A DNA stretch of 64,000 nucleotides, taken from contig JARKIP010000005.1 in NCBI GenBank assembly GCA_029990175.1, positions 51,139,001-51,203,000 on the forward strand. The letters run 5' to 3'. How positions within the stretch are numbered: position 1 is the first letter of the stretch; the number at the start of each line of letters is the position of its first letter. Shown here piece by piece: positions 32,881 through 45,126 of the stretch. The DNA comes from Petunia secreta (lineage: Eukaryota; Streptophyta; Magnoliopsida; Solanales; Solanaceae). The notes below the pieces were generated by a model. That model was not told the DNA's origin, did not search any database, and saw nothing but the letters and a program-made list of their open reading frames with translations. The position numbers and the translations under genes are program-made.

Positions 32881-35800
32881 ATGGCGAGGACGCGAGCATC
32901 CTCAGCCAGGAGGGCTGCATCTTCTACACCCGCGTCTGCGGGAGAGCCATCAGCACCTACGCAGCCGCCAGCTGCTAAGAAGACTCGGGCAGGTCGCCCG
33001 TCAGCCACTAGGCAGGACACAGCTATCCCTGCGGTGTCCGCAGCGACTCTGTCAGCATCTATTCCCCCTGTGCCTGCTGTTGTGCCAGGCACCGTTGTGA
33101 TCTCTTCAGAGGAGTATATGAGACTGATGGCCTTGTCTAGCCATCAGGTCCCTGTCAGAGATGATGTTGCAGCTCCTATTTCGGCTCCTCAGCCGACCAC
33201 ACCTGTTATGAGCACGCCTATTTCTGAGGCTGCTCCTGATCATATTGCCCAGCCTTCTGCTTCTGCTCCTCAGGCAGGTCCTGTTATTTCTACTCCTCCT
33301 ATGGGCACTGAGGAGGTTGCCAAGAGGATAGAGTCATTCATGAAGCTTCAGCCTCCAGAGTTCGACGGTACCTCAGCTACATGTACTGCCCAGAGGTACA
33401 TTCAGAAGTGTGAGAAGATTTTGACAGTTCTTGGTACTAGAGACACCTTAGGGGTGCAGTGTGCTTCTTTCAGATTATCGGGAGATGCGGAGACATGGTG
33501 GGTCTCCATGATGCGGCAGAGGTCTAGTGACCTCCCTCCTTTGTCTTGGGCTGAGTTCGTGTCTATGTTCATGAGCAGGTTCGTGCCCCAGAGTCAGCAC
33601 GATGCTCAGAGGCGCGAGTTTGAGGGGTTGAGGCAGGGAAACCTGTCTGTTTCAGAGTATGACACCAGGTTCTTGTGGTTGTCTCAGTTTGCACCGGCTA
33701 TGGTGGCTCAGGAGAGGGACAAGGTCCTCCGGTTTGTTGAGGGTCTTCATCCCCGCTTGCAGGTAGCTGTTGCCCCTTATATGGGAAACAAGTCATATTT
33801 TGAGATAGTTGATGTGGCGCGGCGGATGGAGGATATCTTCGCCAGGGCTGACGCGGAGAGGGCGGCCAAGAGATCGCGTCAGTCTGGTGGGTATAGTGGA
33901 TCCGCTCAGAGGGGTCAGGGTCATCAGGGCCGTTCTCAATCTAGGCCCCAGGCTGCTGCTTTGCCTGCCCAGGATTTTTCTTCAGAGACCCCGAGGCCTC
34001 AGTCATCCCAGAGGCGGGGTGGCTCTTCGCAGTCTGGTCCGCCGCAGTGCGGGAGGTGCCATCAGAGGCATCATGGGAGGTGTTCGTCTGGAGGTGGTCA
34101 TGGCAGAGGTGGTAGAGGCGGTAGAGGAGGTAGAGGTGATGGATGTTTTGAGTGTGGGTCTCCAGAGCACTATGTCAGGAGTTGCCCTTATGTTTCATCA
34201 GGTCGCCAGGGATCCGCAGCTATGGTACCATCTGGTCCTCAGGCCGCCAGGCCCGTTTCTCAGATTCCTCCTAGACAGCAGTCTCAGAGAGCTCCGGGTT
34301 CAGGAGGCTCGGCGCAGGTCTATGCTATGACTCGTCAGGATGCTGAGGCATCCAATGATGTCATCACATGTATTATTTCTGTCTGTGGCCGCGATGCTTA
34401 TGCTCTTATTGATTCGGGGTCTACCTATTCGTATGTGTCGCCGGGATTTGCCCCTTGCTTGGGCAGGGATCTGGTATTCTTAGATGATCCCTTTATGGTT
34501 GCCACCCCTGTCGGGTCTTCTATATGTGTAGATAGGGGTTATCGGCAGTGTATGATCTCCATCTGTGGTGTAGAGTCCTTAGTGGACCTGATGCTGCTCG
34601 ATATGTCTGATTTCGATGTCATTATGGGCATGGATTAGCTGGCTTCCTGTCATGCGACTTTGGATTGCCATGCCAAGTCCGTGACGATCGGGGCAGAGGG
34701 TGAGTCTCGGGTTGTATGGAGAGGTTCCAGGCCTTCTCCGAAGAGTAGGATCATTTCTTTCTTGGAGGCGCAGAGGATGATATCTAGTGGGTGCGAGGGA
34801 TATATTGCTTCAGTTCGGGATGTCCGGGCAGAGGAGTTATCCCTTGATAGAGTTCCGGTTGTTTGTGAGTATCCGGATGTGTTTCCTGATGATTTGCCGG
34901 GTTTGCCACCTATGCGGGAGATAGAGTTTTGCATTGATCTATTGCCAGGCACTCAGCCTAAATCTATTCCCCCGTATCGTATGGCTCCTGTTGAGTTGAG
35001 GGAGCTGAAGGAGCAGATTCAGGATTTGCTCGATAAGGGCTTCATTAGGCCCAGTGTGTCTCCATGGGGTGCCCCGGTATTATTTGTGAAGAAGAAGGAT
35101 GGCTCAATGCGGATGTGTATTGATTACCGGCAGTTGAATAAGGTTACTATCAAGAATAGGTATCCTTTGCCGCATATTGATGATTTGTTTGATCAGCTTC
35201 AAGGTGCTACCTTCTTCTCGAAGATTGATTTGAGGTCGGGGTATCATCAGTTGAGGATTCGGTCCGAGGACGTTTCCAAGACTACTTTTCGTACCCGATA
35301 TGGCCACTATGAGTTTCTGGTGATGTCTTTCGGGCTTACGAATGCCCCAGCTGCTTTCATGGATCTGATGAACCGAGTGTTCAAGGCCTACCTTGACTCC
35401 TTCGTCATTGTGTTTATCGATGATATCTTGGTTTATTCGAGGAGCAGGGAGGAGCATGAGCAGCATTTGAGAGTTGTTCTTCGGACTCTGAGGGATCAGC
35501 AGTTGTATGCCAAATTCTCCAAGTGTGAATTTTGGCTCAGTTCTGTATCTTTCCTAGGTCACGTGGTGACCAAGGATGGGGTGTGTGTTGATCCGAAGAA
35601 GATAGAGGCCGTTCAGAGTTGGCCTAGGCCTACTTCTCCTATAGAGATTCGGAGTTTCTTAGGCTTGGCAGGTTATTATCGGCGGTTCGTCGAGGGGTTT
35701 TCTTCTATTTCAGCAACTCTGACGAAGTTGACCCAGAAGAATGTTCCTTTCCTGTGGTCCGATGCCTGTGAGTCTAGCTTTCAGAAGCTTAAGACTCTAT

Positions 35801-37803
35801 TGACTTCAGCGCCAGTGTTGGCCTTGCCTAGTGGATCCGGGGGATTCACCGTATATTGTGATGCTTCGGGTGTTGGCCTGGGTAGCGTTCTGATGCAGGA
35901 GGGTAAGGTGATAGCTTATGCCTCGAGACAGCTGTAGGTCCATGAGAAGAATTATCCTGTCCATGATTTGGAGCTGTTAGCTGTCGTGTTTGCACTGAAG
36001 TTGTGGAGGCACTATCTTTATGGCGAGCCATGTGAGATATTCACCGATCATAAGAGTCTCCAGTACTTGTTCACTCAGAAGGACTTGAACGGGAGACAGC
36101 GCCGCTGGTTAGAGCTGCTGCAGGATTATGATCTTTCTATCCGGTATCATCCCGGAAAGGCTAATGTTGTAGCCGATGCCTTGAGTAGGAAGTCCATGGG
36201 TAGCCTCGCCTATCTTGATGCTGATATGAGGCCGTTGGCCCGTGAGTTGCAGGCTTTGTCCATTAGTGGGGTTCGGTTTGATGATTCTATTCCAGGCCGG
36301 GTGCTTGCATATGTGGGGTCCCAGTCGTCTTTAGCTTCCCAGATTCGGGAAAGGCAGTTCGAGGATCCTTATCTGAGAGATCTCCGGGACAGGGTCCTGA
36401 GTGGGGGAGTGTCCTCGTTCGTGATTGGTGATGATGGTGCTTTGCGGCTTAACGGCCGGGTATGTGTTCCAGCCATTGTGGAGCTGAGGCAGATGATTTT
36501 GGCAGAGGCTCACAGTTCGAGATATTCCATTCATCCGGGTACTGCGAAGATGTATCATGATCTTCGAGAGCTGTATTGGTGGAAAGGGATGAAGAGGGAT
36601 GTTGCTGATTATGTATCTCGGTGTTTGAATTGCCAGCAGGTGAAGTATGAGCACCGGAGGCCAGCCGGGGTGACCCAGTCTATGCCCATTCCCGAGTGGA
36701 AGTGGGAGCAGATCACTATGGATTTCGTAGTTGGTTTGCCGCTGACCGTGGGTAAGCATGATTCGGTGTGGGTAGTAGTTGATCGACTGACGAAGTCGGC
36801 TCACTTCATTCCAGTGAGGACTACTTATACCTCGGAGCGTCTGGCTCGTATCTTCATTGAGCAGATTGTGAGATTGCATGGTGCTTCTGTTTCTATCATT
36901 TCTGACCGAGGTGCTCAGTTCACAGCTCAGTTTTGGAGATCTTTCCAGAGAGAGCTGGGTACTTGGGTCGATCTCAGCACTGCATTTCACCCGCAGACTG
37001 ATGGCCAGTCTGAGCGGACCATTCAGATCCTCGAGGATATGTTGAGGGCGTGTGCTATTGATTTTGGAGGCCATTGGGATAGCCATTTGCCGCTAGCAGA
37101 GTTTGCGTATAATAATAGCTATCAGGCTTCTATCCAGATGGCTCCGTTTGAGGCATTGTATGGTCGGAGATGTCGCTCGCCTATCGGTTGGTTCGAGTTT
37201 GGTGAGGTCCAGGTGTTGGGGCCCGATTTGGTGCAGCAGACCTTAGATAAGGTCCGGGTTATTCAGGATCGACTCCGCACGGCTCAGAGCCGGCAGATAT
37301 CGTATGTAGATCGGAGGCGGAGAGATCTTGAGTTCATGGTTGGGGACCGGGTATTCCTCAGAGTGTCGCCCATGAAGGGTGTTATGAGATTTGGGAAGAA
37401 AGGCAAGCTCAGTCCTAGGTTCATTGGGCCTTTTGAGATATTGGAGCGCGTTGGCGCCGTTGCTTATAGACTGGCTTTACCTCCCTCTCTGTCTGTTCAT
37501 CCGGTGTTCCATGTGTCCATGCTCCGGAAGTATGTTCACGATCTGTCTCATGTGATCGATATGGCTTCCGTGGAGGTAGATGGCGACTTAGCTTATTCGG
37601 AGGAGCCTATTGCTATTGTGGCTAGAGAGGTCCGTAAGATGAGATCGAAGGTGATCCCGCTTGTGAGAGTTCAGTGGAGGCATCACTCCATTGCCGAGGC
37701 CACTTAGGAGCTTGAGTCCGAGATGCGTGAGAGGCATCCGCGCTTGTTCGATGATTCAGGTATGAAATCCTTGTATTTTCTAAGCCTGAATTTGCATTTT
37801 TAA
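32881..37803 (+). pseudogene. gypsy gag-pol polyprotein with three in-frame TAG codons
   Basis: Start taken at MARTRASS (32881), the usual short basic start of such gags, though the frame is open from 32851. Order: Pro/Ala-rich N-terminus; retrotransposon gag domain (about 33310-33830); an RGG-rich stretch and zinc knuckle CFECGSPEHYVRSC (about 34144-34185); protease with LIDSGSTYSY (about 34392-34430); reverse transcriptase with FIDDILVY (near 35412); RNase H with CDASGVGLG; integrase zinc finger ending CLNCQ; integrase core with its catalytic Asp (MDF), Asp (SDRG) and Glu (SERT); and a C-terminal FHVSMLRKYVHD region. TAG codons lie at 34636-34638, 35935-35937 and 37705-37707; the first and last replace an expected Trp, the second a likely Lys. 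All catalytic motifs are present. It may be a young copy killed recently, or one mobilised by intact relatives. Confidence 0.95.
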
Positions 37804-37907
37804 GTTTTATTGATTTCGGGTGGTACCGAGGGGTCCTCGAAATCTGTGCCAGCTCCGTGGCTAGTGTGTGGATCCTACCTTAGACTTAGGCTCGTCCGAG
37901 AGTCTAA

Positions 37908-37918
37908 GTGGGGGAGAA
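37908..37918 (+). promoter_or_regulatory. polypurine tract
   Basis: GTGGGGGAGAA directly before the 3' LTR. Confidence 0.85.
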
Positions 37919-40750
37919 TGTAACGACCCTCAAATAGTCGTTACGGGATCCGGGACCTCGATTTGCGTGTCGACAGTCCCAAAAGCTCCGTTAGGTCATT
38001 TATGACCCATCTGTGAAATCTGAGTCGAAACGGAGTCCGTTTGATAGGTTTTCGAGAAAAGGATCCGTTTATGAAATTCCGGAAAGGAATTTGGGGTTTC
38101 GATAGGTCGTTTTGAGTAAACGAACCCCGATGGAAAATCCGAGCGCACCGTTAGGTCCGTCTCGTCATTTATGATATGTAGCAACCTTCAAAATTGAAAA
38201 CGGACCTCGTTTGATAGGACTTTTGATAAATTCCCCGTTTCGGAAGTTTAAAAGAGTTAAAAGAGGTTTCCGAGCTCGATTTGAGCAAATGAGCTCCGAT
38301 GAGAGATCCGAAAGTTCCGTTAGGTTCGTATAGTCATTTGTGACTTGTAGCAACTTTCGGAATTGGATTCCGAGGTCGTTTGGTTAAATTTCGCTATTTT
38401 GGCGAAAGTCGAAAATTGAACCTTTGCCGTGGGACCCACTTTTTGAGTTCTGGAGGTCTGAATTGAGTTCCGTCTTGACGAGCATGTCACCCAAGTATTT
38501 TATGGCTTGTGTGAAAAATTTGGGATCATTCCGAGCTTCGTAGGGTCCCGTTTTGCCCCTAAAACAGTAGAAAATCTGGTGCGACTTTTCTGTTCTGTTT
38601 TGGCGCAAACAGCCGGATAAAAGCTGAATTTCCGGCCAATCCATAAGGAATTAGGAAAAACCCAAAACATGAAAGTTTTAGCCCTTTGAGTTTTGGTTCT
38701 AATGGCACCGGTTTCAGGTCATTTGGACATTCATATCAAAAGTTATGAGTTTTTCAAAAGAAGCTATCACAGAGGCAAAAAAAAAAAAAAAAAAACTGCT
38801 ATAAAAAGGCCATTTTGGTTCATAACTTATAAAAATCATTTGGTGAGCTCTTGAGGCGATTTTTGGGTATTTCTTGAAGACCCAATCATACTTACACTTA
38901 AGGTAAGCCCTTTCAATCCATCTTTATGTTGATTAACACAAGAATCAAAGGGTTGATTCTTGGAAATGGGTTAGAACCCTAGATTCTTAAGAATTGGGGA
39001 AAGACATCGAGCAAGGCTCGCATGTGGAATCTAAGTGTACTTTTGGACTCATGGGAGCGTGGGGAGTCCGGAAAAGTACATTTTGTAAATTTAGGGCTCG
39101 GCCCTACCCGGGGGCATTTTGGTAATTTTTACCCTAGAATGCCTATAGGCTTAAATAGCTATAATTGAGCACTCATATGTGCTATATCTTGTCTTAATAG
39201 ACCTAGTGGAGAGTCCTTCGCGGACAAGGCGAGCGGGAAAGGAGATTCTTCCCGGCATTTGAGCCCGAATTTCGAGGTAAGTGAGACTTGACCTCTATTG
39301 TGCTTGTGGACTCTTCCTTCATGCTAGTATGCTTCATGTACGCATATATATACCTAACAATGGTTAGGATTAATGATGTGAATTACTTGCTATTATTGTT
39401 TGTTATAAATAGCGAGATTGTGACTCGACCGAGGTATGTGCCGGTCTAAACGCTACGTCGAGGTAGCTTAAATTTATATCGTAGTAACGCTTGCTACGCC
39501 ATGCTTAGATAGCAAGAACTTGGGACATGGCCGAGGATGTTGCCGGCATGTCATGATAAATGTCTTGCCGAGGATTTTGCCGGATTTTGTATGATATTGG
39601 TACTTGATTTGTTCACGTGCCGGGTTGGGTAGTGCTGTCTATACGTAACCTTGGGTTGGACGACATGGGAGTAGGGATTGTACCCCCAAACTGTGGTCGG
39701 GTTAACCTTCGCCTTACGTTCAGCTAGCATAACCAACCTGGGTTACGGTGACTGTGAAATATTATCGTTATTAATATTTTTGTTATTATTTCTGTTATTG
39801 TTATTAATGTCGTGGATATTAATACTGTTAGAGGGACACTTGACAGGGGGTGTGGTGTCGCCTATACTATGAGATGTGTCACACTTGACAGGGGGTGTGG
39901 TGTGGACACTTGATCTTTGAGATGTGACACACTTGACAGGGGGTGTGGTGTGGTCACTTGATTTATTGAGATACGACGCACTTGACAGGGGGTGTGGTGC
40001 GATCGTAGACAGATTTGAGATGAGCCAACGACTACGGGTCGTTGGTCTACTTATTCATGATTGTGATAGTGACTTCGGGTCACGGTATATGGTTGATACT
40101 TAGTAGTGGTGTTGCTAGTCCATCGTAGGTCTAGGTTAGTCGGCACGGGAGTAGAGATTGGACCTCCAAACCGCCGCTGAGTTGACCTATGCCTTACGTT
40201 GGATGGGCATAATCCTTGAGACTTCTGGTTACTACTTGTGTGTATGGAATGTGTTACATCTATTTGTGATTTCACTACTTTATTGTATGATTACTATAGT
40301 ATGTTGTTGCTTATGATGCATGTAGCGACTTGTCCCGCAAGGGTACCTTAGGGGGCCTGTCGGTGATCTTACTGGGCTTCGGCTCATAACTTACTCTGCT
40401 ACGTGCGCAGGTCCTTCATCCAGTCAGCAGCCCGGACGTTAGCGGTTCCCGAGGCTTCTGAGACTTTTGATTGAGATGAGCCGACCACACAGACCGTGGT
40501 GGCATACCGCCGGAGTCACTTAGAGATAGGACTCAGATTTCTTTGATGTATATTCATACTTTATTGAGTCACTCTTAGAATGCTCCAATTCTTTTGTGGA
40601 TATATTCTTTTGGACTTCACCCTTTTATATTTATATATCCATTTATGATCTTTTCACATTATTGTTCTTTTCCGCATCTTGTTTCATTGGTTCGCCTAGG
40701 CAAATTTTGTTTAGATGCCATCACGAGCCCTTGGAAATTGGGTCGTGACA
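37919..40750 (+). repeat. 3' LTR of the complete gypsy element
   Basis: 2832 bp, TGTAACGACCCTC to GGGTCGTGACA, about 99% identical to the 5' LTR, including the hairpin array (39834-40007). Confidence 0.95.
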
Positions 40751-40755
40751 CTCTA
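40751..40755. repeat. target-site duplication, right
   Basis: CTCTA, the same as 29836-29840. Confidence 0.9.
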
Positions 40756-41250
40756 ATTCTATAGTGACCCCTTTCACGATCAGTGAAGTTTCTTCAAGTA
40801 CACGACTTGAATTAAAATGATACAACTCGATAGTACCTACTACAGATGAACTTTGATAAGACTCAATCTTAGTAACAAGTTCTTTACTTAGTTCCCTGTA
40901 GCTTAATGATTACACAAATAAGATGAAGACTCTTTCAATGCTATAGCTCGATTCTCTATGTATTTGTGCACCTCTCAACTGCTGAAATGCTCATGTTTTT
41001 ATAGCTTCAGAATCCAAGAAGTCTTGAGCAATTAGAACTCCAAAGCTTCCAAGAGTTTGAGTCCTAATTGAACTCTTTCCTTAGTTACCCCAAATCCTTT
41101 AGCTCTTATCCAATCTTATGCAATCTTTTCATATCTCGTGTAGCCCTGCATAATTATCAAGATAAACATTAGAATTAGGATAATAAGTAATACTCTTGCT
41201 TAAATGATTTTGCACGATTATTTATTCAGCTGCAGTGATTCAAAGGAACA
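40756..41250 (-). repeat. Sirevirus 5' LTR, outer piece
   Basis: Continuation of the LTR at 29595-29840 across the gypsy insertion. On the minus strand it would start at TGTTCCTTTGAATCAC (41250) and contains a TATA-like GCTATAAAAACATG near 41000. The outer boundary is a best guess: the LINE frame is recognisable down to about 41273. Confidence 0.5.
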
Positions 41251-41272
41251 TGTCCTTGGATCTGTTCGTTAG

Positions 41273-42790
41273 TGATTAGTCAAAACTTCAAGCTTATCCA
41301 AGCTAACAGGAATAAAAACCAAACAGGTATGAGTGAAAAATTTAGGGAGTGTATGAGCACAGAAAAAGGATTGGACCATCTTAGCAACATCAGGCCCCAC
41401 AGTACCCCATCATTTCTAAGAGAATATTCCATTCAGCCCATTTGGACCTGCACTACTATAAGGATTCATGAAAAAACAACCTTTCTAATCTGTGATTCAT
41501 CTGGTAGCTTAATTAAATGTTCATTATCTTCAAGAATTAGCACGGAAATAAATGCAGTCAAGGTCTGAACTAAGGAAATGTTTAAGTACCTTTAGAGAAA
41601 AGCTCCTCATAAAATCTGCAGGTTTTTTTGGCAATCTATCAATATCCCTGAACCCAACTCCCATTGTCATCCTTAATTTTGCGTAAAAAAAGACTTATTC
41701 TTCTTCCCCTCATCAAAATATGGAAAAACTTTGTGTTAACATCCCCTTATTTGTACTACTGATGAGTCTTCTGTCTTAAAATAGACTTTTCCATCTTTAT
41801 ATATCTGATGCAGTCTGCTCTAAGCTTGTAAAGTTGGGTTCTGGCTTCTTTTGTGTTTTCTTCAATAAGTCTCAGCACCGACTCTTTCAGCTTAAGCTCT
41901 AAGTTCTTAACATTCAGATGGATGTCCCCAAACTCTTGTCTAGATCCATTGTCTAAGTCTATGAGTAGCTGCCTTGATCTTTTCATGCAACACTCTCATT
42001 GGATTTTTGTTGACTTCTTAATTCCAGACCTCTGTGACCACCTATTGAAAGTCTGCATGGTCGACCCAACAATCTAAAAACTTGAAGTACTTGACTTGAT
42101 GTTGATCTCTGATGGACATTTCAATGAGCAGGGGGCAGTGATCAGATCCCATTGATAACAAGTGGGAAAAAGTGGTGAGAGGCATTTTTCCTAGCCATTT
42201 ATCATTGACTAGAACCCTATCAAACCTCTTCCATACCCTTTGCTCCATACATCTTCCATTAGACCATTTGAACTTATCCCCTAAATACCCCAGATCCACT
42301 AGAATGCAATCCTCAATAATACTGAGAAAATCAAAACTCTTCTGAATATGATATAGAATTCCTCCTAGCTTTTCATCAATATAAGTGACATTAAAATCCC
42401 TTGTAATGCACCGTGGGATCTTGCAATATGCTAAGCCTTTCATAGTGTGCCATGGGGGCCTTCTGAGAAATAATCTACACTTTGCATACACTACAGTGAA
42501 AAGGACTAGTTCACCCAACTCCACATGATGGATTTCAGTGGTGATTTTGTTGCTCATCCATAGATAGAACCTTGAATGTATAATTGGAGTCCCAGAATAT
42601 CCAGATTTGCTATTACTTAAGGCCTCCTACATCCCAATCAGATTCTTGTAAACATGGATGTGGCTGCTATTAATAAATGGTTCTAAGATTGCAATGAAAG
42701 ATAAGTTATGAATTTTCTTAAGAAATATGATCCTTTCAATGGCACCAAGAGTTCTGATGCCACTTATGTTCCAGACTAGAGAGCTGATCA
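41273..42790 (-). pseudogene. LINE ORF2: endonuclease and start of reverse transcriptase
   Basis: Minus-strand LINE ORF2. It opens with SSLVWNISGIRTLGAIERI (about 42780) and ILEPF, as in the apurinic-type endonuclease of plant LINEs, which nicks target DNA. It continues with RDFNVTYIDEKLGG (Asp and Asn of the active site), FKWSNGR and GSDHCPLL (the Asp-His pair). A helical linker follows (41756-41986), ending MEKSILRQKTHQ, then NTKFFH-like and the first reverse transcriptase blocks (GPNGLNGIF near 41440, HTCLVFIP near 41320). It ends abruptly near 41273, so the polymerase core is missing. Many stops interrupt it. Confidence 0.85.
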
Positions 42791-42799
42791 TTGACATTT

Positions 42800-45121
42800 G
42801 GATAGGATTTTGGCTTTGGCGCTTCCTCTAGTGACTCTAGGAGAGAAGTGATATCTTTTTCTTGGTGAGAGGCCTTGTTGGTCAATAGCCTCTTTGAGAT
42901 CATCATCCATAAGTTGACTCTAAGTTTGATTATTAAGTGCAAAAGCCTGGATCAAATTCTCTGCATCAATGTCATCTTCATCAGAAATATTTTCTTTCTT
43001 TTGACTTTCTAAACTATGCTCATCATTAGTTTGGATTACTATATACTCATCCTATCATTGGGTTAATGTGTCTTGAGTATTAAGGCGTCGGAGAACTGCA
43101 TTTTCTGCCTCAATTAAACTTTTATGCAATTCCTTTATGCCTTGAAAATCTACATCTTCATGGTCTTTTTAATCACCATATTCTGGTTCTTGAATTTGAA
43201 TAGGATTTCCAGCAACCACTATCTCCTTTCTAGCTTTTGCCTGATTTTGTTGAGCCCTTTTTAATGCATCCTTTTTTTTTTCTTACTTGGCTTTGTCCTC
43301 TTAACAAGAGGAGTTTCTTCTTTGTCTGTGTCTAACCCCTTTACCTTCTCTTTATTAAAAAACCCCACCATCAATATGCTCTGAAACCATCTGACTTTCT
43401 ACTAGATGATATGCTTTATTATTACTTTCTGAACCCTTATCACCCAGTATCTGCTTGCGATGATGAGTCGGTTGAACATTAGTGGTAGCAGAGGTTTGTG
43501 GTTGGGCCAACCTAGGGTCAGGATTTTTTTCTCTTGCCAAACAAGAGCAGAACCCCCCGGTACCCCAGTTCCAGCCTGTCCCCTCAAAAAAGCTTCCCCT
43601 TGTTTCTCATCAAGGCAAACCTGAGAACGAACATTGCAAATAGTAGTTCCAACCTTTCCCCCATGAAAATTCAACAAGAGGCCTCTTTTACCGATGAGAG
43701 GGATAAAAGTATTGGTAAAAGGAATACCTGATTGCTCTACATTCAGTTGCTGAGTCTGTATTTTTTTATTAGCAGCTATTCGATTTTTTATTGCCCCTCT
43801 GAAATGCTTCCTCTTCTAGTTGATGCTATTGCTATTGGTTTGGCCAACGAATTTCTTGGTGGTTGGTGTTTTAATTCCTCTCCCTGGTTTGTTCATCTCC
43901 TTGGTAGTGCCTTGGTTGATCAGCTTTCCCCGCTAGAAGTAACTATGTTTTTCTGAACTTGTTCTCTATTCCTCTGATCTTGATACCTCTCCTTGCCTTC
44001 TTGTTCTTTTATCCACTTTTGGTACTCCTCATCTTTGGCTTGACTTTGGATATCTTCTCAGAATGGCCTTGATGCTTATAGTAGTTAAAATCTTCTGGAA
44101 CATCTTCAAACACAAGAGACTGTAACCTACCATCTCCAAACACATCATTCTCCTCTTGATGAAATCCCATCCAGATATGAGGAGGCCTTAGTTTTGTTAT
44201 ATCAATCTCAATCTTCACCTTAACAATATTTCCCCTTGTTTTTTGTATTAAGGCAGCATTAAAAAAAATTACAGTCCCAATTGGTTCAAGCAATTTACTC
44301 ATAACTTCCATTCTATAGCAATGCCATGGAAGATTTGGCGAATTAACGCAAACTGGAGCTATGGGTGTTTCTTGGTCTTGTCTGAAAGTTGGGGTCCAGA
44401 CTTTAGCCTCTTACGTCTCCCTACTATGTGCATTTTGGCTCTATCTTGCATGGTCTATTTCATTGTCCAGATCTATGTAGACATGAGCAAAGTTGAAATG
44501 AGTAACCTTAATTACATGTTCTCTTTATTTGCAGCTGAGTGGTTAAGCTCTTCCTGATGACCTCCATTTTCGCCATAGTGCTCTGGAACTTCCCTATTAA
44601 GGTGCACTTGCACTTGTCTGCCAACTTCTCTATGAAATCAACTATATTGGACAAGACTGCACGAAATCCTTGCTTTGTAGTAATGATAGGAGGGACAAGG
44701 TTCAACTTTGGTTCTTCATTGGATTCAACTCTATGTCTGGTCGTAAGGGTGGGATAAATACTTGGGGGTAAAAGTCCAGAATTGGGGTAAAAAATTGGGT
44801 ATCTGATAGTGTTTAGTGGTTCTTTGGATTCTGGGATTAGAAGAACATGGGTATTATCAATGACTTGCTCAGATTGGTGACTTTGGTTGACATTCTTGCT
44901 AAGAATGAAGTTCTTTCCTTATTAGCTTGAAAACTAGGAAGGGGTGGATAGTGACTTTGGACTCTGTTGGAGTGCAAACCTCTTTCAAGTATTGCAATAC
45001 CTTGATCCCCAGTTTCCATAGAAGTAGGCAAACTGCCTACCTTCCTTATCTCCCCTGAATGATAAGGAGTCTTGATTAAGCCCTTTCTTTCATAATCAAC
45101 TATGTTACTAGAACTAATTAG
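42800..45121 (-). pseudogene. LINE ORF1 (nucleic-acid-binding), C-terminal part
   Basis: Minus strand. 44321-44760 matches the DUF4283-type domain common in plant LINE ORF1: CTLIGKFQSTMAKMEVIRK, then VTHFNFAHVYIDLDNEIDHA, then LPWHCYRMEVMSKLLEPIGT. 44009-44311 follows with VKIEIDITKLRPPHIWMGF and a knuckle remnant, FNYYKHQGH, in which the cysteines are gone. 42800-44000 is the charged linker, ending DDLKEAIDQQGLSPR. ORF1 protein binds the LINE RNA. The frame is interrupted by stops and, at 45121, by the insertion of a large LTR element; the N-terminal part lies at 55988-56920. Confidence 0.75.
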
Positions 45122-45126
45122 CGTGG
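45122..45126. repeat. target-site duplication, left
   Basis: CGTGG, repeated at 55983-55987. Confidence 0.85.

Larger units (their letters stand above)
29841..40750 (+). mobile_element. complete Ty3/gypsy LTR retrotransposon (10.9 kb)
   Basis: Full structure on the plus strand: 5' LTR 29841-32672, primer site 32676-32687, gag-pol 32881-37803, polypurine tract 37908-37918, 3' LTR 37919-40750, with CTCTA duplications at both ends. The two LTRs have the same length (2832 bp) and differ at roughly 30-35 positions by eye, about 1.2%. The gag-pol frame is intact in length but has three in-frame TAG codons. It sits in the 5' LTR of the Sirevirus. Confidence 0.95.
21765..41250 (-). mobile_element. 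Ty1/copia Sirevirus-like element (interrupted)
   Basis: Minus-strand copia element: 5' LTR (about 41250-40756, then 29840-29595, split by a gypsy insertion), primer site (29581-29593), gag, pol in copia order (integrase before reverse transcriptase), env-like ORF and polypurine tract. Sirevirus assignment rests on gag type, the extra ORF after pol and the purine tract. A matching 3' LTR was not found. Many stops and frameshifts make it inactive. The DNA of 29841-40750 does not belong to it. A dispersed GGAAC/GTTCC-type palindrome marks its whole length. Confidence 0.75.

Noticed and set aside
33809..34330. 173-codon plus-strand frame inside gag
   Set aside because: Overlaps the gag-pol frame in another register; Arg/Gly-rich by virtue of the RGG-coding DNA.
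36331..37086. 251-codon minus-strand frame opposite gypsy integrase
   Set aside because: Antisense shadow of the intact plus-strand gag-pol; no domain and low-complexity composition. The same holds for 35104-35466 and 34650-34952.
41853..42077. Short plus-strand frame over the LINE endonuclease-RT linker
   Set aside because: Antisense to a clear LINE ORF2 segment; no independent support.
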